A program made the position numbers and the translations under genes. DNA of 64,000 nt. Source: Stenotrophomonas sp. UBA2629 (GTDB lineage Bacteria > Pseudomonadota > Gammaproteobacteria > Xanthomonadales > Xanthomonadaceae). The notes below the pieces were generated by a model. It was not told the origin of the DNA, did not search any database, and was given only the letters and a program-made list of their open reading frames with translations. The stretch is taken from the NCBI GenBank assembly GCA_002359895.1, contig DEOB01000008.1:18865-82864 (forward strand), read 5' to 3'. Below are positions 52,343 through 61,514 of this stretch, one piece after another. The stretch's first letter is position 1; each line of letters opens with the position of its first letter.

Positions 52343-53139
52343 GCCGGGTGCGGTTTGATTGAAGCTTGGGCTGCGGCTTGTAGCGCAATAGCGGGAGATA
52401 ACAAGTGAGCCGTGTTTCATGACGTGGCTGCACGGTTTTTCGCTGCCGTGAGTTCCGTGTACCTGCTCAGATGCGCGAGCGCATGCGCTGTGCGAAACAG
52501 ATTCTGGTGGCGGTGTTTTTCCGTTGAATTTCCGGCAGAGCCAACGCGAAGCCTGCTTCGGCCGCTCGCTGCGCCACAGAGCACTGCCTCCCCTTTCGGA
52601 TGCACCTGTGTGTAGGCGTCGATGAGAACGCGGTGAGTACTTTCCATCCAGTGGAAGCAGCCGTGCGACGCTTTTTCGCGTGCATCTTTTCGTATGCGTC
52701 GCGTCGTCGGGATCTCTTCAGCACGTTGTTGTTGCAAGCGCGCTCGTCAGCCAATGCGGTGCTGGAATACGTTCGTTGCGAAACGGATGACGTCGACGTT
52801 GTGCTCAATCCATGGATGGCACCGAAGATGGCAATGCGAGCCGCGTCGCGCCGGCACTTGCAGCGACGGGCCCTGCTACTGACCAGAACATGCATCAACT
52901 GCCCAGCGCGGGGACCGCTGCAGTTGGCAACGCAGTTACGGCCGGATGCAGTGCCACCTGGTCAAGGATTGGCGTGAGCGACGGCGGCTGCGCTGCAGTT
53001 ATCCACACCCATGCAATTTATTCACAGGGAAACCTGGGCGGAGCTGATCGTCAGGGTTTTCGACTGCTCCGGCGAGCAGCAGCGAGGAGGCAGCCGCCCG
53101 TTCGGAATTCCGAACGTCGGCCGCCTTGTGCTCAGCTGC
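52343..53139. other. Intergenic region between exbD2 and pdxJ
   Basis: About 800 bases without a supported gene. Several overlapping open frames exist on both strands (longest about 143 codons, leftward, 52467-52898), but they are rich in Arg/Ser/Cys and lack ribosome sites. A perfect TTATCCACA is at 52999-53007, with TTATTCACA at 53018. A structured RNA or decayed gene cannot be excluded. Confidence 0.5.
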
Positions 53140-53907
53140 TCAGCTTGCCGGACTGTCGGCTTGGGCAATGAGCTTGAGGTACTCGGTGACCGTGGTTTCC
53201 AAGCCGTCGTACAGCGCTTCACCTATCAATGCGTGACCGATGGAAACTTCCAGAACGTCCGGGACCTGCGACAGGAAATGGTAGAGATTGGCCTGGGAAA
53301 GATCGTGGCCCGCGTTGACCCCGAGCCCGGCTGCCTGCGCACGGCGGGCGGCAACGACAAACGCCGTTGCCGCCTGTTCCAGGTCGCCATTGGCAAAGGC
53401 TTTGGCGTACGGGCCTGTGTATAACTCGATGCGGTCGGCGCCGAGCGCAGCGGCTTGTGCGATGTCGGGATTGCCGGCATCGACGAACAGACTGACACGG
53501 CAGCCGTATTGCTTTAGTTCGGCAATCAATGGGCGTAAGCGTTCGCCGTCTTTGGCGAAATCGAAGCCGTGATCGGAGGTGAGCTGGCCATCCGTGTCAG
53601 GTACCAGGGTTGCCTGCGCGGGGCGGGTCAGTTCGCACAACTGCAGCAAGCCGGGATAACCCTCGCGCGGTGGTGCGAAGGGGTTGCCCTCGATATTGAA
53701 TTCGACGCCGTGCTGGCGCGTGAGCTCTGACAATGCGAGCACGTCATCGGCGCGGATGTGGCGCTGATCCGGGCGTGGGTGCACGGTAATACCGTGGGCG
53801 CCAGCGCGCAGGCAGGTCATCGCTGCACGGACCACATCGGGATCCGAATCTCCGCGTGAGTTGCGCAGCACCGCGACCTTGTTGACGTTGACGCTGAGGC
53901 TGGTCAT
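53140..53907 (-). CDS. pdxJ: Pyridoxine 5'-phosphate synthase
   Basis: A 255-residue TIM-barrel enzyme that condenses 3-amino-2-oxopropyl phosphate with deoxyxylulose 5-phosphate, the last ring-forming step of vitamin B6 synthesis. It starts LSVNVNKVAVLRNSRG and has GAHGITVHPRPDQRHI with the catalytic histidine, FNIEGNPF, RVSLFVDAGNPDI and LGVNAGHDLSQANL. Its start overlaps the stop of the next small membrane gene by four bases, so the two are coupled. Confidence 0.96.
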   Translation of the reverse strand: MTSLSVNVNKVAVLRNSRGDSDPDVVRAAMTCLRAGAHGITVHPRPDQRHIRADDVLALSELTRQHGVEFNIEGNPFAPPREGYPGLLQLCELTRPAQATLVPDTDGQLTSDHGFDFAKDGERLRPLIAELKQYGCRVSLFVDAGNPDIAQAAALGADRIELYTGPYAKAFANGDLEQAATAFVVAARRAQAAGLGVNAGHDLSQANLYHFLSQVPDVLEVSIGHALIGEALYDGLETTVTEYLKLIAQADSPAS

Positions 53908-54197
53908 GGCTGTTGGGAATCACTCTTTGCGGGCGAAATGGTCGGTGCCGGGTCCTGCATTTTGGGCTGGCCGGTTTGCTCAAGCAGCTTTTCACGCATC
54001 ATCTGAAGCTCGGCCGGATGCAGCGGGCGCGGCGCTTCGCTGATTATGCCGCTGAAGCGCGCGGCAAACAGGCCCTTTATCCACAGCACTGCGAACAACA
54101 GTGCAGCCAGCAGCGACAGCACCAGCAACCACATCTGGGTCGTTGAAATTGCGAGCACGAAGGCGCCGAGCGCGAGCAGCAGAAACAGCCAGTACAT
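53904..54197 (-). CDS. Small two-helix membrane protein upstream of pdxJ
   Basis: A 97-residue hypothetical protein with two hydrophobic helices (about 2-17 and 20-42) and a polar Pro/Ser-rich C-terminal tail, probably cytoplasmic. I do not recognise the family. The ATG at 54197 has a GGGGAG ribosome site at proper distance; the ATG two codons upstream is too close to it. It overlaps pdxJ by four bases (ATGA), which supports translation. Confidence 0.72.
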   Translation of the reverse strand: MYWLFLLLALGAFVLAISTTQMWLLVLSLLAALLFAVLWIKGLFAARFSGIISEAPRPLHPAELQMMREKLLEQTGQPKMQDPAPTISPAKSDSQQP

Positions 54198-54247
54198 AGA
54201 CATCTCTCCCCTTGGATGCGGGCAGTTTAACGATGCGGGAGGCCCCG

Positions 54248-54263
54248 TGTTCCACGTGGCAAA
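54248..54263. promoter_or_regulatory. Degenerate parS-like site near pdxJ
   Basis: TGTTCCACGTGGCAAA matches the ParB palindrome at about 14 of 16 positions. It lies upstream of the small membrane gene, about 10 kb from the recF sites. Confidence 0.45.
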
Positions 54264-54460
54264 CCATATTCTTCACGCGGTGCAACGGCGCCAAAGCGTA
54301 GGGCGGGCAAGATGTATACCGAACTTCCGGGCAGACCTTGTGGACTGGAGGCGGAAAGGCGCTGTCCCCAGGGCTTTCCAACATTTGTAAATGTGATGCG
54401 GGTTACATCTGGCCACTGTCCGTGATGGTAAGGACGAGACTGAAAGCCCGCCGAAACCGT

Positions 54461-54489
54461 TTATCCACAGCCTGTTGTGGATATCTGTA
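54461..54489. repeat. Paired DnaA-box palindrome, copy 1
   Basis: Inverted 8-base arms TATCCACA (54462-54469) and TGTGGATA (54476-54483) with a six-base spacer, followed by TCTGTA. It is a head-to-head pair of DnaA boxes in the gap between the small membrane gene and cls. Confidence 0.82.
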
Positions 54490-54595
54490 AGACGCGCGCA
54501 CGGGTACACGAAGGGATTCCTGAGGCCCGCCGTGCCACGCGCTGGCTTGTGGAAAAACGCGCTGCGGTTGAATTCAGCGGCTTCTGGTTTCGGTG

Positions 54596-54624
54596 TTATC
54601 CACAGCTGTTTGTGGATATGTGTA
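54596..54624. repeat. Paired DnaA-box palindrome, copy 2
   Basis: The same arms TATCCACA (54597-54604) and TGTGGATA (54611-54618) with a six-base spacer, followed by TGTGTA. It is nearly identical over 29 bases to copy 1 and exactly 135 bp away. It ends shortly before the 3' end of cls. Confidence 0.82.
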
Positions 54625-54645
54625 CTGCGACGGGATCCAGGCAGT

Positions 54646-56106
54646 TCAGAGCAGCGGCGAGGCCAAACGGGCGAATGCCTCGGGAAGCCGCTGACGCCAA
54701 AGCGGGCGGTGCAGATCCAACTGCACCTCGGTGGCGTTGTCGAACTCCTGGCGCAGAATGGCATCGAGCTCTGCGGTGAGTTCGCGGTCGTTGTACATCA
54801 TCGACAGCTCGAAATTGAGGCGGAAGCTGCGGTGGTCGAAGTTGGCGGTGCCGACGATGCAGGTGCTGTCATCGGCGATGAAGGCCTTGCTGTGCAGCAT
54901 GCGTGGGCCGTACTCGTAGATGCGCACGCCGGCTTCCAGCAGCTCCTCGAAATACGAGCGCGCGGCCAGGGTGACGAATTTGGAATCACTCTGTTTGGGC
55001 ACCATCAATCGCGTGTCCAGCCCGCCGAGTGCGGCCGAGGTCAGCGCCATGCGTGCGGCTTCGCCGGGCACGAAATACGGCGTGACCAGCCACACCCGTC
55101 GTTTGGCCTCCTGGATGGCCGCCACATGCAGGCGATGGATGGCCTCCCAGGCCGAATCCGGCCCGGAGACCAGCACCTGTGCCTGGATGCTGCCCTGGTC
55201 GCGGGTGGGAACGTTGGTGGGGAACAGATCGCTGCGTTGGAAGTTGCCATCGGTCTGCCCGGTGGCGTAGATCCAGTCCTCCAGAAACACCAGCTGCAGG
55301 CTGTGCACGACATGGCCGCGGATGCGCATGTGCAGGTCGCGGTAGGCGTTGGGGTTGCGGCTGTCGTCTTCCTCGTCGGTGACGTTGATGCCACCGGTGA
55401 AGGCGACCTCGCCATCCACCACCACCAGCTTGCGGTGCGTACGCAGGTTCAACCACGGCCGCTGGAAGGGCTTGAGCAGCTGCCGTGGATGGAACCATGC
55501 CACCTCGGCGCCGGCGTCGAGCAGGGGCTGCAGAAAGCGCGTGCGGATGCGCGAGGAACCCACCGCATCGAGCAGCAGCCGCACCTTCACTCCGGCGCGT
55601 GCGCGCTCCACCAGAGCGTCGCGCATGGCCGTGCCGGCATGGTCCGGTTCAAAGATGTAGTACTCCAGATTGACGTGGCGCTGCGCCTGGCCGATGGCAT
55701 GGAGGATTGCCGCATAGGTGGCGGCGCCATCCACCAGCCAGTCCACCTCGGTGGCCGTGGTGGGCGCAAAGCCGGTGGTGGCCTGCCCTACCCGCGCCAG
55801 CTCGCTGCAGTCGTCATCCGGGGGGCAGATGGCTTCATAGGTGCTCATGCCCTCGCGGGAGCGGCCACGACGCAGGCGCTGGCGCACGATCTTCTGTGGC
55901 CCGAGCAGGTAAAAAACGAAGAGGCCGATGTAAGGCAGCGCCGCCAGCGACAGGATCCAACTGAGGGTGGCGACCGGCTCGCGCTTCTGCAGGACGATGT
56001 AGCAGGCCAGCACCAACAGATAAGCCACATAGGCAATTGCCAGGATCTGGGCCAGATGGGGAATGCTGGTGAGGGTGGTCCAGAGGACGTGCAGTGATTC
56101 GCGCAT
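54646..56106 (-). CDS. cls: Cardiolipin synthase
   Basis: A 486-residue phospholipase D-superfamily enzyme that makes cardiolipin from phosphatidylglycerol. Two N-terminal transmembrane helices (about 19-38 and 48-68) precede two HKD motifs, HRKLVVVDGEVAFTGG at 224-239 and HSKAFIADDSTCIVGTANFD at 405-424. The size and layout match ClsA. The gene is leftward, with DnaA-box palindromes beyond its stop. Confidence 0.95.
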   Translation of the reverse strand: MRESLHVLWTTLTSIPHLAQILAIAYVAYLLVLACYIVLQKREPVATLSWILSLAALPYIGLFVFYLLGPQKIVRQRLRRGRSREGMSTYEAICPPDDDCSELARVGQATTGFAPTTATEVDWLVDGAATYAAILHAIGQAQRHVNLEYYIFEPDHAGTAMRDALVERARAGVKVRLLLDAVGSSRIRTRFLQPLLDAGAEVAWFHPRQLLKPFQRPWLNLRTHRKLVVVDGEVAFTGGINVTDEEDDSRNPNAYRDLHMRIRGHVVHSLQLVFLEDWIYATGQTDGNFQRSDLFPTNVPTRDQGSIQAQVLVSGPDSAWEAIHRLHVAAIQEAKRRVWLVTPYFVPGEAARMALTSAALGGLDTRLMVPKQSDSKFVTLAARSYFEELLEAGVRIYEYGPRMLHSKAFIADDSTCIVGTANFDHRSFRLNFELSMMYNDRELTAELDAILRQEFDNATEVQLDLHRPLWRQRLPEAFARLASPLL

Positions 56107-56370
56107 GCGCCGATTCTAGCCATGGCCGGTGGCAGTGCGCGCCGTGGACAACAATGTGGATAACTTTCCGGCACGAATCCTGGCCCAGCCAATCTGCAGG
56201 CCAGCGGAGGAAGTGATGGCTGGCGCCCGCTGACAGCCAGCGACGTTTCAGTCTCAGTCGATTGAGAGATGGCAATGCGGGCAAGGGGTCCGTGCGGTAC
56301 CAGGCGGTGTCCGCGCATCAATGACGAGAAGGGTTGTGGATAACCGAGTTGATAAACGCGATTTGCTGCG

Positions 56371-56405
56371 TTGCGCCAATTAGTACATAAGTGTAATATC
56401 CGTCA
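56371..56405 (+). promoter_or_regulatory. Promoter and operator of the MarR operon; predicted leaderless start
   Basis: A TTGCGC -35 element (56371-56376) and a TAATAT -10 element (56394-56399) are spaced by 17 bases. This puts the transcription start at about 56406, the A of the marR ATG. No Shine-Dalgarno sequence is present. An imperfect palindrome (ATTAGTAC / AGTGTAAT, 56379-56397) overlaps the -10 and could be the MarR operator. Confidence 0.6.
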
Positions 56406-56921
56406 ATGGATAAAACAGCGCCCACCGCCAGTGGCTACGTCAGCATCGACCAGAAGCTGGCGATCAGCAGCCAGCGTCATCCGGGTTTTCCGCGTGACCA
56501 GGCCATGCTGGCGCGGTTGATCAAGCTGGTGCACAAGCTGTTCTGTGACCATGGCAACCAGTTGATGCGCGATTACGGCATCTCCCACCCCGAATACAAC
56601 GTGCTGATGATGCTTGATGGCTCCGAGCAGGGCTTGAGCCCGTCGGAAATCAGCGAAGCCGCCAGCGAGAAATCGTCCAACGTCACCCGGCTGATCGACC
56701 AACTGCTGACCAAAGGCCTGGTCAGCCGCGAGCCCAGCGATGAAGACCGTCGCAAGCTGGTGGTGCGGCTTACCGCGCAGGGCGAGCAGTTGATCGAGCG
56801 GGTGATGCCGGCGGTGATCAAGCAGCTTGAGCACTTTTTCAACGGCGTGGATGCCGACGAGCTGCGGCATACCGAGCAGGTGCTCACCCGCATCCTGCTG
56901 GGGCTGGAACAACCCCGATGA
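56406..56921 (+). CDS. MarR-family transcriptional regulator
   Basis: A 171-residue winged-helix repressor. The recognition region is LSPSEISEAASEKSSNVTRL at about 76-95, followed by the wing motif LVSREPSDEDRRKLVVRLT. It heads a four-gene operon with a FUSC transporter, a DUF1656 protein and an HlyD adaptor. The stop overlaps the next start by four bases. MarR proteins of this layout (EmrR type) repress efflux genes and are released by aromatic ligands, which is the inferred control here. Confidence 0.92.
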   Translation: MDKTAPTASGYVSIDQKLAISSQRHPGFPRDQAMLARLIKLVHKLFCDHGNQLMRDYGISHPEYNVLMMLDGSEQGLSPSEISEAASEKSSNVTRLIDQLLTKGLVSREPSDEDRRKLVVRLTAQGEQLIERVMPAVIKQLEHFFNGVDADELRHTEQVLTRILLGLEQPR

Positions 56922-59080
56922 GTGCAGCACAGGTTGAATCGACGCAGGTTGCCTTGAAGGCGCCCGGCGCGCTGCAGGCTTTCCGTCAGGCGATGGCGGG
57001 CGAAGCGTCCACCTGGGCCTACATCGGCAAGGTGCTGGTGGCCCTGTACCTCACCGGCTGGATCGCCATGCGCTTGGGCATGAGCTCGCCCGGCACCGCC
57101 ATGATCACCGTGTTGGTGGTGATGAACCGCAATACCGGCCTGGTGCTGGCCAAGGCGTTCTACCGTGGCTTGGGCACCGTGGTGGGTTGCGCCATGGCGG
57201 TGCTGATCGTGTCGTTGTTTCCGCAGAGCCCCGTGCTGCTGGTAACGGCAATGGCGCTATGGGGTGGTTTCTGTGCCGGTGGTTCGGTGTGGAGCCGCGG
57301 CATGGCTTCGTATGGATTCGTGCTGTCCGGCTATACGGTGGCGATGATTGTGTTCCCGGTGATCAATCACCCGGCCAACATCGTCAACAGCGCCCTGGAA
57401 CGCACCGGCGAAGTGCTGCTGGGCATGGCGGTGACCAGTGTGGTGTTTGACGTGCTGTGGCCCAACCGCATGCGCGCCGGCCTGCGTGCCACGGACGACG
57501 GCAACCTCAAGGACTTTCTGGATTTCGTGGCCGGTGCGATCAGCGGCCGCCTGCAGGGTTTCGAGGTGATCGAAAAAACCCAGACGCGTGTCGTGCAGGG
57601 CGCGATCAGCTTCGAGGACATGCGTGCGACCGCGTTTTTCGATGATCCCATCCTGCGTAGCCGCAATGGTCAGTTGAAGCTGATCAACCAGCATTTCATG
57701 GCCGCCGCTTCGCGCTTCCAGGCGTTGCATCACCACATTGACCGTCTGCGCAGGCGGCAACAGGACGCGCTTGTGTTGGCTGTCCGCGCGCTGCTCAAGC
57801 CGTTGTCGGTGATGCTGGACGACAACGCTTTACGTGCGGATGTGCCGGCATTGGCGCAGCAGTTGCGGCATTGGAACATGCAGCTTGATGGCGGCATCGC
57901 AAGGCAGCGCCAGCAGCTGCCGCAGACGCTGCAGGACAGCTTTGATGCCAGCGCGTTGATGGTGCGCCGCTTTGGTGATGAGCTGCACGCCTATGTGCAG
58001 GCCAAGGCGCATATGGAAACCGGCAAAGGCCAGCTGCGTGCACGGGCGCCGCGCTTGTCGCGGGTGCGCTTCACCCGTGCCAACGATTGGTATGCCATTG
58101 CCTTGGCGATGGTGCGCTGCTTTACCGTGATGTTGGTGCTGTCACTGCTGTGGTTGTGCAGCAGCTGGAACCAGGGCGGGCTTGCGGTGTTTGGCATGGC
58201 AGCGTTGGTGGCGATGTCCTCGGCTGCGCCGGACCCCTCATGGGTGGTGCGCCGCGCCGTCATCGGCCACACCGTGGCACCGTTCTTCGCCCTGCCCGGC
58301 TTCATCGCCCTGGCGTTGGCGGTGGACTACCCGACGCTGATGCTGGTGACGCTGCCGACCATGATCGCCTCGCTGTATATCTCCACGCGCCCGCGCTTCG
58401 TGGTGACCGGCCTGGCGATGAACGTCGGCATCCTGGTGTCGTGGAATATCGGCCCACAGTTCCATCCCAGTGCACAGGCGTACCTGGACAACTCGCTGAC
58501 GCTGATCGTCGGTGCGTTCATCGCCATGGGGGTGTTCATGCTGGTGCCGGGCTTGCCCGGCAGCCGCCAGCGACAACGGCGCCTGCTGGAACGCCTGCGC
58601 GCGCAGGTGCAGTTGGCGGTCAGCGCGCCGCTGCCCGGTCTGCTGCCGAAGTTTGAAAGCGTCAGCCGCGAGTTGTTTCAACAGGTGGCCAGCCGCACAG
58701 CACCAGGTAGCCGCGCATCGCGCGAGTTGTTCGAGTGGGCGCTGATGGTGCATGAGGCCGGCCACAGCGCGATTGATCTGCGCCATGACCTGGCCGAGCA
58801 ATCCTTGCCGCTCACTTTGCGCCGGCAGATCGAACAAGCGCTGACGCTGCTCGGCCAGCTGTACCGCACCCCGCGCGCGCAGACCCTGCGCGCTGCCAAG
58901 GACAGCGTGCGTGCAGCGCTGGCCGAGTTGTCCGGACCGCAACCGCAGGCATTGCGCCGCGTGCGCGAGCATCTGTTTCTGCTGCAGATGACGCTGGAAG
59001 ACAGCGCCACCGTTCTGGCGGCTTACGTAAAGCGCTCGCGCCGTTATCAACGCCTGAAGGAGGCCAGCCATGCCGTATGA
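56918..59080 (+). CDS. FUSC-family efflux transporter (AaeB-like)
   Basis: A 720-residue inner-membrane protein with two sets of transmembrane helices (about 35-175 and 400-545) separated and followed by long helical soluble domains, the FUSC/aromatic-acid-exporter layout. Segments such as LGMSSPGTAMITVLVVMNRN and FAMLVLTLPTMIASLYIS-like LVTLPTMIASLYIS are typical. With the DUF1656 and HlyD proteins downstream it would form a tripartite pump for aromatic acids or drugs. It overlaps DUF1656 by 11 bases. Confidence 0.9.
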   Translation: MSAAQVESTQVALKAPGALQAFRQAMAGEASTWAYIGKVLVALYLTGWIAMRLGMSSPGTAMITVLVVMNRNTGLVLAKAFYRGLGTVVGCAMAVLIVSLFPQSPVLLVTAMALWGGFCAGGSVWSRGMASYGFVLSGYTVAMIVFPVINHPANIVNSALERTGEVLLGMAVTSVVFDVLWPNRMRAGLRATDDGNLKDFLDFVAGAISGRLQGFEVIEKTQTRVVQGAISFEDMRATAFFDDPILRSRNGQLKLINQHFMAAASRFQALHHHIDRLRRRQQDALVLAVRALLKPLSVMLDDNALRADVPALAQQLRHWNMQLDGGIARQRQQLPQTLQDSFDASALMVRRFGDELHAYVQAKAHMETGKGQLRARAPRLSRVRFTRANDWYAIALAMVRCFTVMLVLSLLWLCSSWNQGGLAVFGMAALVAMSSAAPDPSWVVRRAVIGHTVAPFFALPGFIALALAVDYPTLMLVTLPTMIASLYISTRPRFVVTGLAMNVGILVSWNIGPQFHPSAQAYLDNSLTLIVGAFIAMGVFMLVPGLPGSRQRQRRLLERLRAQVQLAVSAPLPGLLPKFESVSRELFQQVASRTAPGSRASRELFEWALMVHEAGHSAIDLRHDLAEQSLPLTLRRQIEQALTLLGQLYRTPRAQTLRAAKDSVRAALAELSGPQPQALRRVREHLFLLQMTLEDSATVLAAYVKRSRRYQRLKEASHAV

Positions 59081-59279
59081 AGTTTCCATCGGCGACATCT
59101 ACTTCCCCGGCGCATTGGTGCTGGTGGTGATGTTGCTGCCGCTGTTTGGTCTGCTCGATTTTGGGCTGGGCCGTATTGGCCTGTACCGCCGCGCGCTGCA
59201 CCCGTCGCTGCTGCGTGTGGCGCTGTTTGCCAGCATCTACTGCGCAGCGCTGTTGTTGTTTCTTCCCCATCTTTCGTAA
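59070..59279 (+). CDS. DUF1656 small membrane protein
   Basis: A 69-residue protein with two hydrophobic helices and the family opening EVSIGDIYFPGALVLVVMLL. DUF1656 genes regularly sit between a FUSC permease and an HlyD adaptor (AaeX in E. coli). It starts within the end of the FUSC gene and is followed after 12 bases by the adaptor gene. Confidence 0.9.
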   Translation: MPYEVSIGDIYFPGALVLVVMLLPLFGLLDFGLGRIGLYRRALHPSLLRVALFASIYCAALLLFLPHLS

Positions 59280-59291
59280 CCGAGGTTCCCG

Positions 59292-60308
59292 ATGAAAACC
59301 GCCAGCCTTATCCGAGGCGGTGTCACCTGCGTGGTTGTGCTGCTGGCTGCAGTGATGGCTTATGTGGTCTGGCACCAATACATGCTCTCGCCGTGGACGC
59401 GCGATGCACGCCTGCGTGCCGAAGTGGTGCGCATTGCGCCGGATGTGTCCGGTCTGGTCACCGAGGTGGCGGTGCAGGACAACCAGCCGGTCAAAAAGGG
59501 CGAGCTGCTGTTCGTGGTCGACCCCGACCGCTACCAGCTGGCCGTGGCCCAGGCCGAAGCCGACCTGAGTGCCGCTACCGCCGCCGCGCGCGCTGCCGGC
59601 GCCAGCATTTCCGCCGCATCGGCCGGCGCCAGCGCCAGCCAAGCCGAATACCTGATGCGGCAGGAGCAGGCCCAGCGCCGCGCCCAGCTCAGCGGTGTGG
59701 TCTCGCGTGAATCTCAGGCCGATGCGCGCGCCATGGCCCAGGCTGCGCAGGCCAGTTGGAAGCAGGCCCAAGCCAGCACCCATGCCGCCAGCGCAAGCCG
59801 GCAACAGGCTGGCGCCGCGCTGCAGCAGGCACAGGTGGCACTGCAGCGTGCGCGGCTGGATCTGGCGCGCACCCAAGTGCGGGCCAGCGCCGATGGCACC
59901 ATCACCAACCTGGACGTGCGCGTGGGCGACTACGCCGCCGCCGGCACGCCGCGCATGGCGTTGGTCGGCAGCCACGGCATGTGGGTGTACGGCTACTTCG
60001 AGGAAACCAAGCTGCCCAAGATTCATCGCGGCGATGCGGTGGATATCCGGCTGATGGCCGGCGGTCTGCACCTGCGCGGCACCGTGGAAGGTATCGCCAC
60101 CGGTATTGCCGACGCTGCTGGCCCGACCGGGCAGAACCTGCTGGCTGAGGTGGAGCCCACCTTCAACTGGGTGCGTCTGGCCCAGCGCGTACCGGTGCGG
60201 GTCAGCATCGATCCCAGTTCGGTGCCCGAAGGCGCGGTGCTCAGCGCCGGCATGAGTGCCACGTTGACGATCCAGAGCAGTGGCGCGGTCAAACACAAGG
60301 CCGGCTGA
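59292..60308 (+). CDS. HlyD-family periplasmic adaptor (AaeA/EmrA-like)
   Basis: A 338-residue membrane fusion protein. It has one N-terminal transmembrane helix (about 9-29), the first lipoyl half-motif (IAPDVSGLVTEVAVQDNQPV), an Ala/Gln-rich coiled-coil hairpin (about 80-190), and the second lipoyl half (VRASADGTITNLDVRVGDYA). The beta-barrel ends with LAQRVPVRVSID. It links the FUSC pump to an outer-membrane channel; no outer-membrane factor gene is present in the operon. Confidence 0.93.
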   Translation: MKTASLIRGGVTCVVVLLAAVMAYVVWHQYMLSPWTRDARLRAEVVRIAPDVSGLVTEVAVQDNQPVKKGELLFVVDPDRYQLAVAQAEADLSAATAAARAAGASISAASAGASASQAEYLMRQEQAQRRAQLSGVVSRESQADARAMAQAAQASWKQAQASTHAASASRQQAGAALQQAQVALQRARLDLARTQVRASADGTITNLDVRVGDYAAAGTPRMALVGSHGMWVYGYFEETKLPKIHRGDAVDIRLMAGGLHLRGTVEGIATGIADAAGPTGQNLLAEVEPTFNWVRLAQRVPVRVSIDPSSVPEGAVLSAGMSATLTIQSSGAVKHKAG

Positions 60309-60372
60309 AGCCGATGCGTGCTGAATGCGGCCCGTCGCGGAATCTGCGACAGGCGCGCAGTAGCGTAGGCGG

Positions 60373-61464
60373 ATGCCTACCCCGATCAAAGGCCGCGGTG
60401 CCACCAGTCACCTCGCCGGCCGCTTTGAAACCCAGATAGCCGAAGCCGTCGACGACGGCTGGTCGGTGGACGAGAGCGAGGAGTTCGCCGAACCGCGCCT
60501 GCGTACCGACGTGCGCCCGGAAATTGCACGCAGCATCATCAGCCGTAACAACTCGCCGGATGTGGGCTTCAGCCAGTCGGTCAATCCGTATCGGGGCTGC
60601 GAGCACGGCTGCTCCTACTGTTTTGCACGGCCCACGCACGCCTACCTCAATCTGTCGCCGGGGCTGGATTTTGAAACCAAGATCTTCGCCAAGACCAACG
60701 CCGCCGAGGTACTGCGCCGCGAGCTGGCCAAGCCGGGCTACGTGCCGCAGCCGATCGCGCTGGGCATCAACACCGACGCCTACCAACCCATCGAACGCAA
60801 ACTGGGCATCACCCGGCAGCTGATTGAAGTGATGGCCGAAACCCGGCACCCGTTCTCGTTGATCACCAAGAACGCGTTGGTTGAACGCGACATCGATCTA
60901 CTGGCGCCATTGGCCGAGCAGAAGCTGGTGAGCGTGCACTTTTCGGTGACGTCGTTGGATGCGCATCTGTCGGCAAAACTCGAACCACGCGCTTCGGCGC
61001 CGCATGCGCGGCTGCGTGCGATGCGCCGGCTGAGTGATGCCGGCATTCCGGTGGGTGTGATGGTGGCGCCGGTGATTCCGTGGATCAACGATGCGGAACT
61101 GGAAGCGGTGCTGGAAGCGGCGCGCAATGCCGGTGCTTCCAGCGCCGGTTACGTGCTGCTGCGGCTTCCGTATGAAGTGGCTCCGCTGTTCCGCGATTGG
61201 CTGCACGCCCATTACCCACAGCGCGCGGACCACGTCATGAGCACCATCAACCAGCTGCGCGGGGGCAAGGATTACGACAGCCAGTTCGGCAAACGCATGC
61301 GTGGCGAAGGTGCCTACGCAGATCTGCTGGCCAACCGTTTCAAACTGGCCAGCCGGCGCTTGGGTTTCAACGCCTCACGCCAGCAATGGCCGTGGCTGGA
61401 CTGCAGCAAGTTTGTCGCGCCGTTGGCACCCAAGAAACCTTCGTTGCAGGGTGAATTGTTTTAG
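60373..61464 (+). CDS. PA0069-family radical SAM protein
   Basis: A 363-residue radical SAM enzyme, related to spore photoproduct lyase in its core. The iron-sulfur cluster motif is CEHGCSYC (C76, C80, C83) in NPYRGCEHGCSYCFARPTHA. Further segments are GINTDAYQPIERKLGITR and MVAPVIPWINDAELE. Members of this family are widespread and uncharacterised. It stands alone and is followed by a SMAG-like repeat. Confidence 0.88.
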   Translation: MPTPIKGRGATSHLAGRFETQIAEAVDDGWSVDESEEFAEPRLRTDVRPEIARSIISRNNSPDVGFSQSVNPYRGCEHGCSYCFARPTHAYLNLSPGLDFETKIFAKTNAAEVLRRELAKPGYVPQPIALGINTDAYQPIERKLGITRQLIEVMAETRHPFSLITKNALVERDIDLLAPLAEQKLVSVHFSVTSLDAHLSAKLEPRASAPHARLRAMRRLSDAGIPVGVMVAPVIPWINDAELEAVLEAARNAGASSAGYVLLRLPYEVAPLFRDWLHAHYPQRADHVMSTINQLRGGKDYDSQFGKRMRGEGAYADLLANRFKLASRRLGFNASRQQWPWLDCSKFVAPLAPKKPSLQGELF

Positions 61465-61482
61465 GCAAACCGGCGGTTGCTT

Positions 61483-61508
61483 CAGCGGAGCATGGCTTCG
61501 CGCTACCG
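61483..61508. repeat. SMAG-like palindrome
   Basis: CAGCGGAGCATGGCTTCGCG followed by CTACCGG; read on the minus strand it begins GTAGCGCGAAGCC. It is a third location of the GTAG-ended hairpin family in this window. Confidence 0.7.
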
Positions 61509-61514
61509 GTGTTC

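Noticed and set aside
52467..52898. A 143-codon leftward open frame between exbD2 and pdxJ
   Set aside because: Composition is Arg/Ser/Cys-rich with no start signals, and competing frames overlap it.
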